From: Pelagophyceae sp. CCMP2097
Lineage: Eukaryota; Sar; Pelagophyceae
DNA: 49,339 bases
Direction of reading: 5' to 3'
Assembly: GCA_026770575.1 (NCBI GenBank)
Contig: MU657181.1
Coordinates: 27,423 to 76,761 of the forward strand
Part shown: positions 20,461-30,457 of the stretch, piece by piece
Layout: the number at the start of each line of letters is the position of its first letter
How positions within the stretch are numbered: the stretch's first letter is position 1
Notes under the pieces: model-generated
The model's database searches: none
What the model was told of the DNA's origin: nothing
What the model saw: the letters and a program-made list of their open reading frames with translations, nothing else
Position numbers and translations under genes: made by a program

Positions 20461-20809
20461 CACGGAGATGGAACGTATCGAGTTGTCAGTGGGGTTTCTT
20501 TCGCGAGAGGGCTATACGGTTCTGGAGCGACGGCAGTGCTCCTTCGGCCGAAATGCTATAGGAGCACTCGGAAAGCGCGTCGCTGCGACGGCCCACAAAC
20601 GGCCCATTTCCAAAAGCGTTTCTTCAAAAGCATTTACAAAAGTGTTTTCAAATCTTCGGCTAACCTGTTGGCCTCAGAAAGCGCGGGCCCCGCGGCGCGC
20701 CGAGCCGACCGCCGCCTGCCCGCGTAGCCCGCGCCGCATCCTCGGGCCGCGCCGCCTCACCGCGCCAAAGGGAGCAGCGCCGCGCTCCGGCGAGGCCGCA
20801 AAAGAGACC

Positions 20810-23089
20810 ATGGATGCCGAGCGGGCGCGCGAGCTGAAGCGGTATACGCGCGAGCTGCTGCGCGACCACGAGAAGTTGACGGGCGACGTGGCGCGCCTCG
20901 AGCAGGCCGCGCTCGAGGCGAAGTCGCGGCCGCCGGCCGACGACGGGAGGGACGAAGGTAATACGGCCATTTTCGAAGAGCTCTGCCGCGTGCGCGGCCG
21001 CGCCGAGGCGAGCGAGATGGCGGCCACGCGCCTCCGCGTCAAGTTGGCAGTGTTAAACGATTTGCGCGGCGTCGACGTCGCCCGCGCTCGAGCCGCCGCG
21101 TCGCGCGCGCTCGCGGAGGCGCTCGCGAGCCTGCGGCGCCGGTCGAGACTCGCGTTTGGCGACGTCGCAGAAGTGCAGATTGCGCTCGCCGTGGCGCGCG
21201 CGGCGACGGACGCCGACGCCGTGGCCGCCGTCGAGCGCGAGGCGCTCTGCCTCGCGGTGGAGCGCACGTGCGCCGCCGCCCAAGCCGAGGGCCGGCGGCT
21301 GCGCAACGTCGACGGTGCGACGCACCGCCTCGTTTCCGCGCTCGAGGCGGCGCTGCTGCACCGCAACGCGCGGCGCGGTGGGCATCCGGACGCCGTCGGC
21401 ACGTTTTTGCTCGAGGCGGCCGCGGCCACGGCGGTAGTGCAGCAGCGCTGCGCGGCCACGGCCGACGAGGCGGCGAGCAGGCGAGACCATGGCAGGGCGC
21501 TGCTGGCCGTGGCGAAAGCGCAAGAGGCGCACGTGCCCACGTGGGCCGCCCGAATGCGCTGGGGCCGGGGCCGCGTCGCTTTGCTCGAGCTGCTCAACCG
21601 GTGCGCGCTGGGCGCGTCGCTCGCCGCGCTGTCCTTCGAGCCCGCACGGAGCGGATGGTCGGACGACGACGGCTGGCACCTCAAGTCGGCATCCGCCGCG
21701 GTGGACCACTTTGCCGACGGTGCGTCCCCTGTGCGAGGCGGCGTGGGGCCGGCTTCGTCGAGAGACTCGTATTCTCTCGAGTGGCGTTTCAGGCGCGGTG
21801 ATGCTGGACGTGGAGCGCGCGCGGCGCATCGCGCACGCGGTGCTGGAGGCAGAGGTCATGGAGATTGACGGCGAGGAGGCGCGCTTCGCTTTGAAGCACC
21901 TCTGCGACCGCGCCGCCACGTTGGAGGCGCACGCGCCGGCCGCGCTGAGCGCGCGCCGCGCGTCGGCGCCGAGTGCACCGTCTCGCGCCGCGCCGACGAC
22001 GCCGCCGCGGTCCTCGTGGGGCCGTGCCGAATCGTTCGACGAGGCCGACGCCGAGGCCTTCTCGCCGGCGTCCCTGCTGGCGAGCACGCCGTCGGCGCGG
22101 CGCGCGCGCGCAAAGCCCAACGACGGCGGCAGCGCGGCGTCGTCGGCGTCGTCGCCGTCGTCGCACGGCCGGTCGCTTGCGGCGCGCGCCCAGCGCGAGG
22201 AGGAAGACGCGGCGTCGTCGGACGAGGACGAGAAGACGTCGTCGGCGCCCGACGACGACTGCGACAGGCTTGGGTTTCCCTGCGCGATTCTCCAGGGGTG
22301 CGACGAGGACACGCCGCCGCCGCGATTGCTGGCGGCGCTGCGGCGCTGCGGCGCTGCTTCGGCGGTCTCCGTGGCGCTCGGCGCGGCGAGGTGGCGCGAC
22401 ATGGAGGTGCGGCCTCAAGGCCTGGGGCATTGGCTTGCGGGCCGGCCCACTGCGTTTGTCGACGAACGCATTCCGCTCCGAGACGGCGCAGACGACCACG
22501 TCGTCGTCTGGCAGTGGCAGTCCCGGTCCAAAAGGCTGCGCTGGTCCCTCGAGGCCACGGCGCCGGGCGGCGCGCCCGTGTGCACGGCGCTCGTCGTCGC
22601 CGACGCGGCCGCTCGACCAGCGCCGCTCTTCGACCGCATCGCCTACGGCGCCGTGCTCCCGGGCGCCGTGTGGCCCGCGGACCACGTCGCCGGTGCATCG
22701 GGCGAGTCGGGGCCCGTGCGCGAGTGCTGGGCCGTGGTGAGGCAAGGGACCACAGTCCACTTGAGATGCGAGCTCGTCGAACAAAAGCGACCCCTCGTGC
22801 GCGTCCGCCACGCGCGCGTCCGCATCGCAGCCGTCCGCGCAGAGGCCTTTGCCCAGGCCCTCGTCGACGTGAGTCTTGCTGCAGAGACAGGGCCAACTGC
22901 CGCGACGCGCTTCGCTAGGCCGGCCGGAGCGCCGAGGAGGCGGCTTGGATTGTCGCGGCGACGGCGCCGCGGGACGATGACGAGACGCTGGCGTGCGCCG
23001 AGCTGCAGTCGCACCAGGCGAAAAAAATCGTCGCGATCCAGCGCGCGCTCGCGACGAGCGCCGCCGCGCCGTATTTCTTCGCGTTTTAA
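20810..23089 (+). CDS. large coiled-coil protein of unknown function
   Basis: Exons 20810-21719, 21793-22868, 22919-23089 keep frame (718 residues). Donors are GTGCGT and GTGAGT; introns are 73 and 50 bp. The N-terminus is a coiled coil (ARELKRYTRELLRDHEKLTG), followed by a long Ala/Arg-rich helical region (about 60-330) with RGRVALLELLNRCALGASLA. A disordered Ser/Asp/Glu-rich linker (about 370-470, with SSDEDEKTSS) separates it from a C-terminal globular part rich in beta-strand pattern (HVVVWQWQSRSKRLRWSLEA), ending in a short helix and PYFFAF. I do not recognise the family. An ATG in frame at 20468 lies in the repeat region, so 20810 is preferred. Confidence 0.65.
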
Positions 23090-23370
23090 ATGATACAGCC
23101 CTCTTACAAAGTGTGCGGCGACCTCCCTCTGTGCGACCAAGCCGGGGGCCCGCCATCGACGTCGAGGGCTTCATTGAAAAGTTTGTTACTACATTAGGAT
23201 TCCTATGTACATTGAATTTGAAAGGATGATATCTATGTGCATGGCGGCCGACGACTATGTGCATGTATGTCCAGGGGCGCGGCGCGAGTCTATGTGCAGG
23301 CCTCTTGAAAACATGTGCAGCGAGGTCAATGTGCAGCGGGAGGTCGATTTGCGGCGGGGCCGCGAAGCTT

Positions 23371-23652
23371 CTAGGAGTTTTCGCGGTGCTTCATCTCCCC
23401 TTGGCCGCCGACGGGGATGGGGATGGGGATGGGCACGGCGCGGCGGTCCGCCGAGGGCCAGCCCAAGCCGGTGAGGACGTCGTCCAAAGCCTGGCCGAGC
23501 TCGTCCAGCGCGTCCGGCTCTCCGACGTAAATCTTGCCGTCGCGCCGTTTCACCGCGCTTAACGTGGTCGAAGCCGCTGGCCGGGGCTGGTGGTGAGTGA
23601 CCAGCGCGGCCGCGACGTGCAGGAGCAGGAGGAGGGCGCGCGCAGGAGCCAT
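23371..23652 (-). CDS. small secreted or plastid-targeted ORF
   Basis: 93 residues from the Met at 23652. The N-terminus (MAPARALLLLLHVAAALV) is a clear signal peptide, followed by a Ser/Thr/Arg region that could be a transit sequence. The core reads KRRDGKIYVGEPDALDELGQ and then a short helix. The C-terminus includes IPIPIPV, coded by a GGGGAT microsatellite near 23415, so repeat length may vary between strains. No family is recognised. It may be only one exon of a longer gene. Confidence 0.4.
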   Translation of the reverse strand: MAPARALLLLLHVAAALVTHHQPRPAASTTLSAVKRRDGKIYVGEPDALDELGQALDDVLTGLGWPSADRRAVPIPIPIPVGGQGEMKHRENS

Positions 23653-24094
23653 ATTTTTGAGTACTTTGAGTTCTTGGAAACGAGTTGTGTGCTGAATTTT
23701 CGTGGTTGGGCAACGCAAGCAACGCATTCAACGAGTTTTAAAGTTTCAACGGCGGGAGAACATTCTCGAGGGAAACTTCCTCGCGCACTAACCCGAAACT
23801 TCGAATTCTAAGAACTTTGTGACTTCAGGAGGCTCCGAACGACGCCAACTCGGCGCCTATGCCGACTGCGTACGCGGCGGCGCGCGTTGGATGCCAGTGC
23901 TGAACAACGTGCGTGATTTTAGCGACTCTTCAGAAACTTTCCCGACGCGCTAGCTTGTTCGTTGGCCCGGGCCGGCCACCGCACCACCGCGCGCGCCGAC
24001 GAGGGGCCCGCATCACTATGCCGTCGTCGCTTGCCCCACGGTCGTCGCGTACGCGCACCGCCTCGCGGGACTGTTGGAATCATTACGAGTCGCA

Positions 24095-25396
24095 TCACGC
24101 CGCGGTCTGCGGTCGACTCGGTGCGGGGAGTCTATTCGCGCGGGTTTCCTTTGCGCTGCCGTCGAGGTCCTCGAGGCCCGCGAGGAACTCGGTTGCGGAG
24201 AGGCCGCCGTTGCCGTCGCCGTCGATTCTGCGGAAGAGCTTGCGGAGGTCGGCGTCGCTGTGGCGCATGAGCATCTTGCCGCCGGCCTCGACGCGGCCAA
24301 AGGCGCCGACCTTGCCCGCACTTCGGACTTTCCGGACGAAGTCGCTCTCGTTCACCTCGCCGCGCCAGGCGACGCTCTCGCGCAGCCTTCGCACGCGGTC
24401 GCGCGCGGCGCGCTTCTCGTCGTGCCAGCGCTGCAGAGCGTTGTAGAATTCGTCAAAAGAGATGGAGTTGGACTTGTCCTCGTCGAAGCGGTCGAAGAGT
24501 TTTCGAAGCTCGCAGTCCGACAGCGCCGAGAAGAGCAAAGCATGCTCGCGAAGCAGCGCCTGGACGCCGGGCCGGCCGTGGCGGATGACGTTTGCGAATT
24601 CGGCAAAGGAAACGTCCAAGCCGCCGGCCACGTCAGCCTCGGGCGGCGTCTTGTGCTCGTAAGCGCCCGGCGTGCCCACGAGGCCCGGTATCAGCTGCGG
24701 AGCGTCCTTTTGGACGACTCTGTTCGTCGAATTGGAAAAGGTAAACACGCCCTGCCGCGTCGGCGACCCGCGCCAGCCGCGCTCGAGCCTTTGAATATTC
24801 CATCGGAACGACTCGACGGACGCCGCCGACGGCGCGCCGGCGAAAGCGCGGTCGGGGAGCGACCCCGTGACGCGCTCGAGCACGCCGCGCGCGTCGTTTT
24901 CTTCAGGCGCCGCGTTCGCCGCCGCGATGCGGCGGTCGACGCCGCCGTTCAAACGGTAGTCTCTCAAAATGGAGGTGCGCACGGCCCGCCTCTGCGTGGC
25001 CTCGCCGGCGCGCATGAGCTGCATCCGTAAAGCGAGGTCCGAGTCGCCGACGAGGCTCCGCTTCCGCAGATGCGCCGCCAAATAAGCGGCGCCGCAGTCA
25101 AATGCCGCCGATTCGTCGACGACCGCCCGCGCACGAACGACCGCGGGCAGCGGACGATCCGTGTCCATCTGCAGCCGATCCGCCTCCGCCGCGAAATCCA
25201 TCGCATCGTCCGCCGCCAGCGGAAGCTCGGCTCGCGCCATCGGCAACCGCAGCGCTGTGCCTCGCCGGGGACCGCGGCCCGTGGCGCGGCAGTCGCCGAC
25301 CGCCGCCAACGCGGCGCTCGGCCGTGGCGGAGCGCTGTGCCTCTGACCTCGCACTTTGTGGGTACCTTTCTTTTTCTTGCTGGCGCGTCGAACCAT
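24095..25396 (-). CDS. EF-hand calcium-binding protein
   Basis: Intronless minus-strand frame. Two EF-hands sit near the C-terminus: LRKLFDRFDEDKSNSISFDE and LRKLFRRIDGDGNGGLSATE. Both have canonical 12-residue loops with Asp at position 1 and Glu at position 12. A diverged hand (VSFAEFANVI, then LLFSALSDCELRKLF) may precede them. The N-terminal 200 residues are Arg/Ala-rich with no domain I recognise (SFRWNIQRLERGWRG, then VFTFSNSTNRVVQ), a layout seen in flagellar and cytoskeletal EF-hand proteins of algae. The first Met (25396) gives 433 residues; Met at 25240 (MARAELPLAADDAMDF) gives 381 and is the likelier start if the leader is untranslated. Confidence 0.8.
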   Translation of the reverse strand: MVRRASKKKKGTHKVRGQRHSAPPRPSAALAAVGDCRATGRGPRRGTALRLPMARAELPLAADDAMDFAAEADRLQMDTDRPLPAVVRARAVVDESAAFDCGAAYLAAHLRKRSLVGDSDLALRMQLMRAGEATQRRAVRTSILRDYRLNGGVDRRIAAANAAPEENDARGVLERVTGSLPDRAFAGAPSAASVESFRWNIQRLERGWRGSPTRQGVFTFSNSTNRVVQKDAPQLIPGLVGTPGAYEHKTPPEADVAGGLDVSFAEFANVIRHGRPGVQALLREHALLFSALSDCELRKLFDRFDEDKSNSISFDEFYNALQRWHDEKRAARDRVRRLRESVAWRGEVNESDFVRKVRSAGKVGAFGRVEAGGKMLMRHSDADLRKLFRRIDGDGNGGLSATEFLAGLEDLDGSAKETRANRLPAPSRPQTAA

Positions 25397-27323
25397 GGCC
25401 TCGGCGGCCACGGAGGATTCGACGCGGCGGCTGCGGCGTCAGGAGTTGCTCGGCATCGCGCGGCAGCAGCGCCACGACTTCCTCGAGGGCTGCCGCGCGC
25501 CGCGGCGTCGGAGGCGGGGTGGAACGTGTGGGCCTCGTTGGCGCGGTTCCGACGCACCCCGCGCAGGTGGCGACGGGGAGAAGACGAAGCGATTCCGGTC
25601 GATCCGCCGCGAGTGCGTCCGTCGTACCGAGAAAGCCGTCTCGTTGGACGCCAGACTCGCACCTGCGCAGGTGCGAGTATGCCGTACTTGAGGAGAGCTG
25701 CGCCGGGCGCTTCGCCTCGGGCGGCCGCGTCATCCGCTTCCTCAGCGAACTCATCGACGAACAGGGTGGCGGTGCGCCGAGAAGGCCGAGACCGTGGCTG
25801 TCGTCGTCGGAGAGGCGGTCGGACGCGCATCGGCCAGGCTCGGCGACCGAGGCCCTCGTCCCGCTGGCGCACGTCGACGGCGCCGAGTGCGTCGATTCGT
25901 CGCGGTCCGGTCCGCAGTCCACGGCGTCCCCAGGCACGAGCTCTGCAGCCGCGTCGAGGCGCGGTGCCCCGGCGACCCGTCCGACGCCGTCGACGTCCTC
26001 ATCGAGCGGCTCAAGCAGCCAGAGGTGCCTGATCTCCCGCGTCTGTTCCGCGGGTGTGATCCGCGTCCGTGTCTGTGCGGGTGTGTCACGCGTCTGCTTC
26101 AGGCGGCGGAGATTGTGCAGTCGTTGCAACGTTTTGTCTACGGCTTCGAACACGACGCATCCGACGAGAGCGACGGCTGCGCGGTGCGTTGCGTTGCCTT
26201 GATCGCGCCTTTCTGACCGCCGTCTTCAGGAGCGCATCGAGTCTTTCGTGCGGCACTGCGGGTCTGCTCTGCGGTGCAGGGCGCCGTGGTGCGCCATGGA
26301 CGACGACGGTTTAGATGCGTCCCTGGCCGCTTTGGAGACCATGGTGTACCGGTGCCTGCACGGTGAGGTCTTCTTCGTCGACGAAGCCGCAGACGCACAG
26401 CTCGACGAGCGCCTGGCCTCGCTGGCCTTTGTTGGCTGGGAACACTTGGACGTCTCCGCGGCGCCTCTCGCAGCGGGCGGCGCCATGCAGAATAACGGCT
26501 GGTTCGACGTCCTCCGCCTCGTCCGGGCCCTCGACGCCGCAAAGTCGCCCGCGGACAAGTGCGCAGAGCTCCAGGCCGCGTGCCGCGCTTTGGCGAAGCT
26601 CGTTTCGGAGACTGCCGGCGGCGACGAGCCCGCGGCGCCGCCCGGCGCAGACGACATGCTGCCGGCGCTGATCATGGCCGTCAAGGCGGCGCGGCCGCCG
26701 CGCCTCGCCTCCAACGCGGCGTTTTTGGCGCGCTTCGGTTCGCGGCTCCGCGGCGAGAGGGGTTACCTCGTCGCCACCTTTGCGGCCGCCGTCACGTTCC
26801 TCCGCGACGTCGACGCCGCGACGCTCCAAATTTCGCCCGAGGACTTTGAAGCCGGCGTCCGTGCCTCGCGCGAGAAACGCGCCGCGCAGCAACGCATCGA
26901 GCGCATACAGCAGCGCGACGTCATGGCCGACGCGTCGTGGGGCGACGCGCAACAGCCGCGACCCGCGCTCCAGCCCGTGCGTGCCTCCTCAGGGCGCCGT
27001 GCTGCGACGACCGCGCCCTCCCTCGGCGGTGCTCGATGAAAATCTCTGTTCATCGCGATGCTCCGTAGGCGCGCGAGCTCTCGGCGCGCGAGGTCCGCGC
27101 GATGCGGCTGGCCGACCAGTCGGCCGCCGCGGCGCGGACGGCGCCGCCGGCGTACTACAGCGCCGCGGCGCACGAGCGCGCCGAGGCGCCGGCGTCGGCG
27201 CTCGCCGCGAGACGATTCGTCGGTGCGGACGCCGGCCTGCTCACGCCCGCGGCGGTGCGAGACCTCCTCGCAGACTACCACGCGCTCGTCGCACGGCTCG
27301 ACGCACTCCAAGGGAACAAGTGA
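25395..27323 (+). CDS. VPS9-domain protein, probable Rab5-family GEF
   Basis: The solid part is exon 26230-26976 plus 27069-27323, preceded by an exon ending at 26183. The VPS9 domain reads LDASLAALETMVYRCLHGEV, LASLAFVGWEHLDVS, ADKCAELQAACRALAKLV, GADDMLPALIMAVKAARPPR, LASNAAFLARF, then LRGERGYLVATFAAAVTFLR and ISPEDF, all diagnostic blocks including the catalytic D and P of the ADDMLP motif. These proteins activate Rab5/Rab21-type GTPases in endocytosis. Upstream, a helical region (AVDVLIERLKQPE, then EIVQSLQRFVYGFEHDASDE) is split by introns 26025-26102 and 26184-26229. Exons before about 25950 are uncertain: frame changes near 25500, 25673 and 25780 require further short introns. The first ATG overlaps the opposite-strand gene's first ATG. 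Confidence 0.8.
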
Positions 27324-28323
27324 CGCGGGCCGGCGCCGAAAGGCCGGGCAGGCCTGCAGCGACGTTGAGATGCGCGCCAGGGAGGCATCGAGCAAGACGG
27401 GCCTCCGAGGGAGCATCCATCTGAAGAGTAAGATGATCCTACCATACCCATGAGGGTCCCCGATCTGCTCCAAATGTGGACCGCAGCGGGAGCGCTCTCC
27501 AACCTGACTCGGAAAGAGGAAGATGTCCAGAGATCTAATACTCACCGAGGTCCCTGGAACGAACGTCATGGTCTCGGCCTCGGAGAGCGCGACGCCCTCT
27601 CTACGAGCTCCGCGTGGGTCACCGGTGAGTTGGTGGCAGCTTAGGTTGGCAATGTTGCTGCCGAGTCGTGTGGAGACGTGTGGAGGCGTTTGATGATAAA
27701 TCGATTAAGACCGTTTAGGTGTCCGCCCGTCGAGTCCCACGCACGGCGGGTGCGCGAGGGCCGCCATCGCGGCGGTCGACACGGCGAGCGCGGGCCGAGC
27801 GCGACGTGTTCGGCATATGCCGGCGCGCCACAGTCCGCGCCGTCTCCGCGCTTTTGCGCCGCTTCGTCGGCCTGTGGGGTGGTTGTTAGTCCCTGGCACA
27901 TGTCGCGTCGCCACGGGGAGGCGGGCGCATGTTTAAGAGACCGAGGTGTCCTAAGACCTCTTTTTCGATATCGCACGCCGTAAAAAAATAAACTCGGCAC
28001 GACGCGATGGGAAGCGCGCCACAGAGCCAGAAAGACGTGCTTAGAGGACAACAAAGACGCGGCGGGGCGTACCAGAAAGGCCGGCGCGTGCAGCGTCACA
28101 GGTGGCCGATATGGGCGGCGAGTTGGCGAGGTTGTGGGTTGGCGAGGTCGAGTTCGAGTCGCGAAATACTTCGCGAAACAGATTCGTTTCGAAACGCACG
28201 ATTCGGCGATTACCGCGGCTCCTGACTCAGGCTCCAGTCGAGGCTCCGAGCTCGAGGCTCCGAGCTCGAGGCCTGCAGGCGAGCGCAGAGGCGAGCGGGT
28301 GGACCCCTTTTCCGGACCCCCTG
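27324..28323. other. about 1 kb with no supported gene
   Basis: No reading frame here has a domain or a coherent intron pattern. Notable content: a T-rich stretch near 27957 and an A-run near 27981, and tandem GAGGCTCCGAGCTC units at 28231-28272 just before the cupin gene. An open frame does run through the right part (Met at 28111) into the cupin frame, so a longer N-terminus for that gene cannot be excluded. Confidence 0.45.
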
Positions 28324-28947
28324 ATGTTCGAGTCTGAAGCGGTCGGAGGTGCCGCGGCGGTGCGCGTTGAGTTACTGGTTCACGTGCCTGCTTTTGACCC
28401 GTCTCCGGCCGCCGGTGAGCTGCCGCAGTTCCGCCAGGCCGCCGCCGCACTCGAGTTGGTCGCGGGCGGCGAGATGGGCGGCGAGACCGCCGCCGCTCAC
28501 GGCGCGGCCATGGTCGCGCGCCACGGGGCGATCCTATCCGAGGCGCGTTTACAGCTCGAGTCGTGCGGCGCGGGCCGGGACCTCGACGAACTTCTAAAAA
28601 CGGGCCGCTCGAACTCGCGGCCCGTGCGATGGAGCTGGATGACCATCGCGCCGAACACGGCCTTCCCCATCCACGCGCACCCAAACGTCGAGATTATCTA
28701 TGTCGCCCAAGGCACGATCCACGAGGACCGCCTCAGCGGCGCCCCGCCGCCGAACCTGAATCTGGCGGCAAGGACTGAGGCCGACTTTGACCGCAGAGCC
28801 TCTCGCAAAGGGGAGACGCTCGCGAATGAGGTCGGCAGCGTGCACCGGTCCTTCACGCTCGAAGACGGCTGTTCGCTGTTCGTGCTCTGGGGAGGCTGCC
28901 ACCAAGCCGTCGACGAGGCGCCGTCCTTCATGCGGGCCGACTTGTAA
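28324..28947 (+). CDS. cupin-domain protein
   Basis: Intronless; 207 residues from Met 28324 (an in-frame Met at 28111 would add 71 repeat-coded residues). After a helical N-terminal half, the cupin barrel begins at VRWSWMTIAPNTAFPIHAHP, with metal-ligand candidates H-x-H (HAHP) and E in VEIIYVAQGTIHEDRL. The second cupin motif is GSVHRSF, with a His ligand, followed by SLFVLWGGCH. This arrangement (HxH...E...H) fits a small metal-binding single-domain cupin. Substrate is unknown; relatives are dioxygenase-like or anti-sigma ChrR-like cupins. Confidence 0.75.
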   Translation: MFESEAVGGAAAVRVELLVHVPAFDPSPAAGELPQFRQAAAALELVAGGEMGGETAAAHGAAMVARHGAILSEARLQLESCGAGRDLDELLKTGRSNSRPVRWSWMTIAPNTAFPIHAHPNVEIIYVAQGTIHEDRLSGAPPPNLNLAARTEADFDRRASRKGETLANEVGSVHRSFTLEDGCSLFVLWGGCHQAVDEAPSFMRADL

Positions 28948-29564
28948 TCCAGCATTTTGCTTGCTTGCTTCATATCCACCCTGGGTGGGGCTGGCTTCTT
29001 TGCAGCGGCGGCCACGTCTGAATCTTCAACACTCGTCGATGACCCGTCTCCTCTGGATGCCGCTGAAGTGCCGTTCTTTGGGTCTGCGGGGCGAGTCGTG
29101 GGGATCCAGCCGCGGCGGCCCCGCCTGTTGGTTTGAGCAGCCTCATTGGAGTGCATAAGAGAAGAAGAAGAGTCGGGCGGTCAGCCACGGCCGAGGCCGA
29201 GGGTGCACCGTTTTCCTCGGCCAAAGGGTATAGGCTGGATTTCATCGGATCCGATACTCTTGTTTACAGAGCACTTAAGAGCACCACTGCCACCAGCACT
29301 CCCTCTCGTCACTTCTGCATCGCCCCGAGCCTGCACACGCCGAGAGTACTCCGGCCGGCGAGCAGTGGCCCACGCTGCGCCCAGCGTCTTTTTTGAAAAT
29401 TTCTGCACGCCGAACTTTGACTCGAGTCGACGGCACGCATGGCGCTCGAGGGACCGCCTGCGGCCATTGAACAACGGACTTCAGTTGCAACAGTGCATCT
29501 CTGAGTCAGATTTAGGCGAGAGCTTACTCTCGTGTCCGTTCTCACGACTTCACGCGCGCTGAGG
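28948..29564. other. about 600 bp intergenic, with a short repeat shared with the window start
   Basis: No supported gene. AGCCTCATTGGA with a following CATA.GAGAAGAAG stretch (29137-29166) matches 5-31 of the window closely. The rest is presumably the 3' end of the cupin gene and the promoter of the gene at 29565. Confidence 0.45.
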
Positions 29565-30370
29565 ATGCTGACGCTCACGCTCCTCCTCGCGGTGCAGAGC
29601 GCGCTATCGTTCACGGCGCCTGTCGCCGTCCGCGCGTCATCGCTGGCGGCGGCCAAGGGCTTTGCGGAGAAAGCGGCGCCAAAGGAAAAGTCCTCTGCCA
29701 AGATCGAAAAGGAGCGCGCCGCGGCGGTGCGAACCCCTTCGTGATGCTCGGATGCATGCGCTCTTCGTCGTGATGCGCGGATGCCTCCATCTTGGTCCGC
29801 TTCGTCGGAGCGCGATCCGCCCTCGACCGACGGCGCCTGCAGGCCTACGAAGCTGCTAAGTCCAAGGGCATCCCGGAATACCGAGTGTGAGCACCCATGC
29901 ACCGAAAGCCCTGCGATGAGCGCGGGAAATCACACCGCCGACCCGATAGGCACGTGAAGCCGACGGGGTCGGACAAGTGGATGCCTGTCGGCTGCCTCAC
30001 CATCCCGCGGTCCGAGTCCGTCGCCCAAGCCATCTTCGCTAACCTCGAGCCGCTGAAGAACGCGGCGTGCGTTCTGCGCGCAGCCCGGCCGCGGCCGCAC
30101 CTCCTGTCCCTAGGTTTGCCGCCGACCCGACGCTCCGCAAGACGTTTGAGAACCAAGGTTTCGACTACGGCTATAACCTCGCCATCTTCAAGGACGACCC
30201 GGCGAGTTTGCGGCGTCTATGAAGCTTTGACACGTTTCGGCCCCGAAGACTGTGTACGATAGGTGCGCATCGCAGACCCGGCCGACGCCCAGGCGACTAC
30301 CAACCCCTTTGCCAAGTGGGTCAAGGACCTGACGTCGCCCGTCAACGCAAAGGACGCGTCAAAAATGTAA
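29565..30370 (+). CDS. plastid-targeted DUF6523-like protein
   Basis: Five short exons keep frame: 29565-29726, 29843-29886, 29950-30066, 30114-30201, 30263-30370 (172 residues). The leader MLTLTLLLAVQSALSFTAP has a signal peptide and an S-F-x-AP boundary, the classical heterokont plastid motif. The conserved core is YEAAKSKGIPEYRVHVKP, WMPVGCLTIPRSESVAQAIF, NLEPLKNAAF and FDYGYNLAIFKDDPVRIA, which matches a small plastid family of plants and algae (DUF6523, named from memory). Function is not established; plant members are linked to thylakoids. Introns are 116, 63, 47 and 61 bp; the last uses a GC donor (GCGAGT). The C-terminus (NPFAKWVKDLTSP) continues beyond the core. Confidence 0.75.
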
Positions 30371-30457
30371 CAAACTATCCGTCGACTCGGAACTGTTTAC
30401 TGAGGACCAGAGTCCCAAAGTGGCATGGCGTCTGCGTCGCCCGCCGGGGCCGCCGGG

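Noticed and set aside
20468..20809. Upstream in-frame start for the gene at 20810
   Set aside because: The added 114 residues are coded by the dispersed-repeat flank and low-complexity sequence; the local ATG at 20810 starts the coiled coil.
21789..23264. 491-residue minus-strand open frame
   Set aside because: High-GC shadow of the coiled-coil gene with low-complexity Arg-rich text; the plus strand has consistent exon joins.
23405..23435. GGGGAT microsatellite as a regulatory repeat
   Set aside because: It lies within the small ORF and codes IPIPIPV; nothing suggests a separate function.
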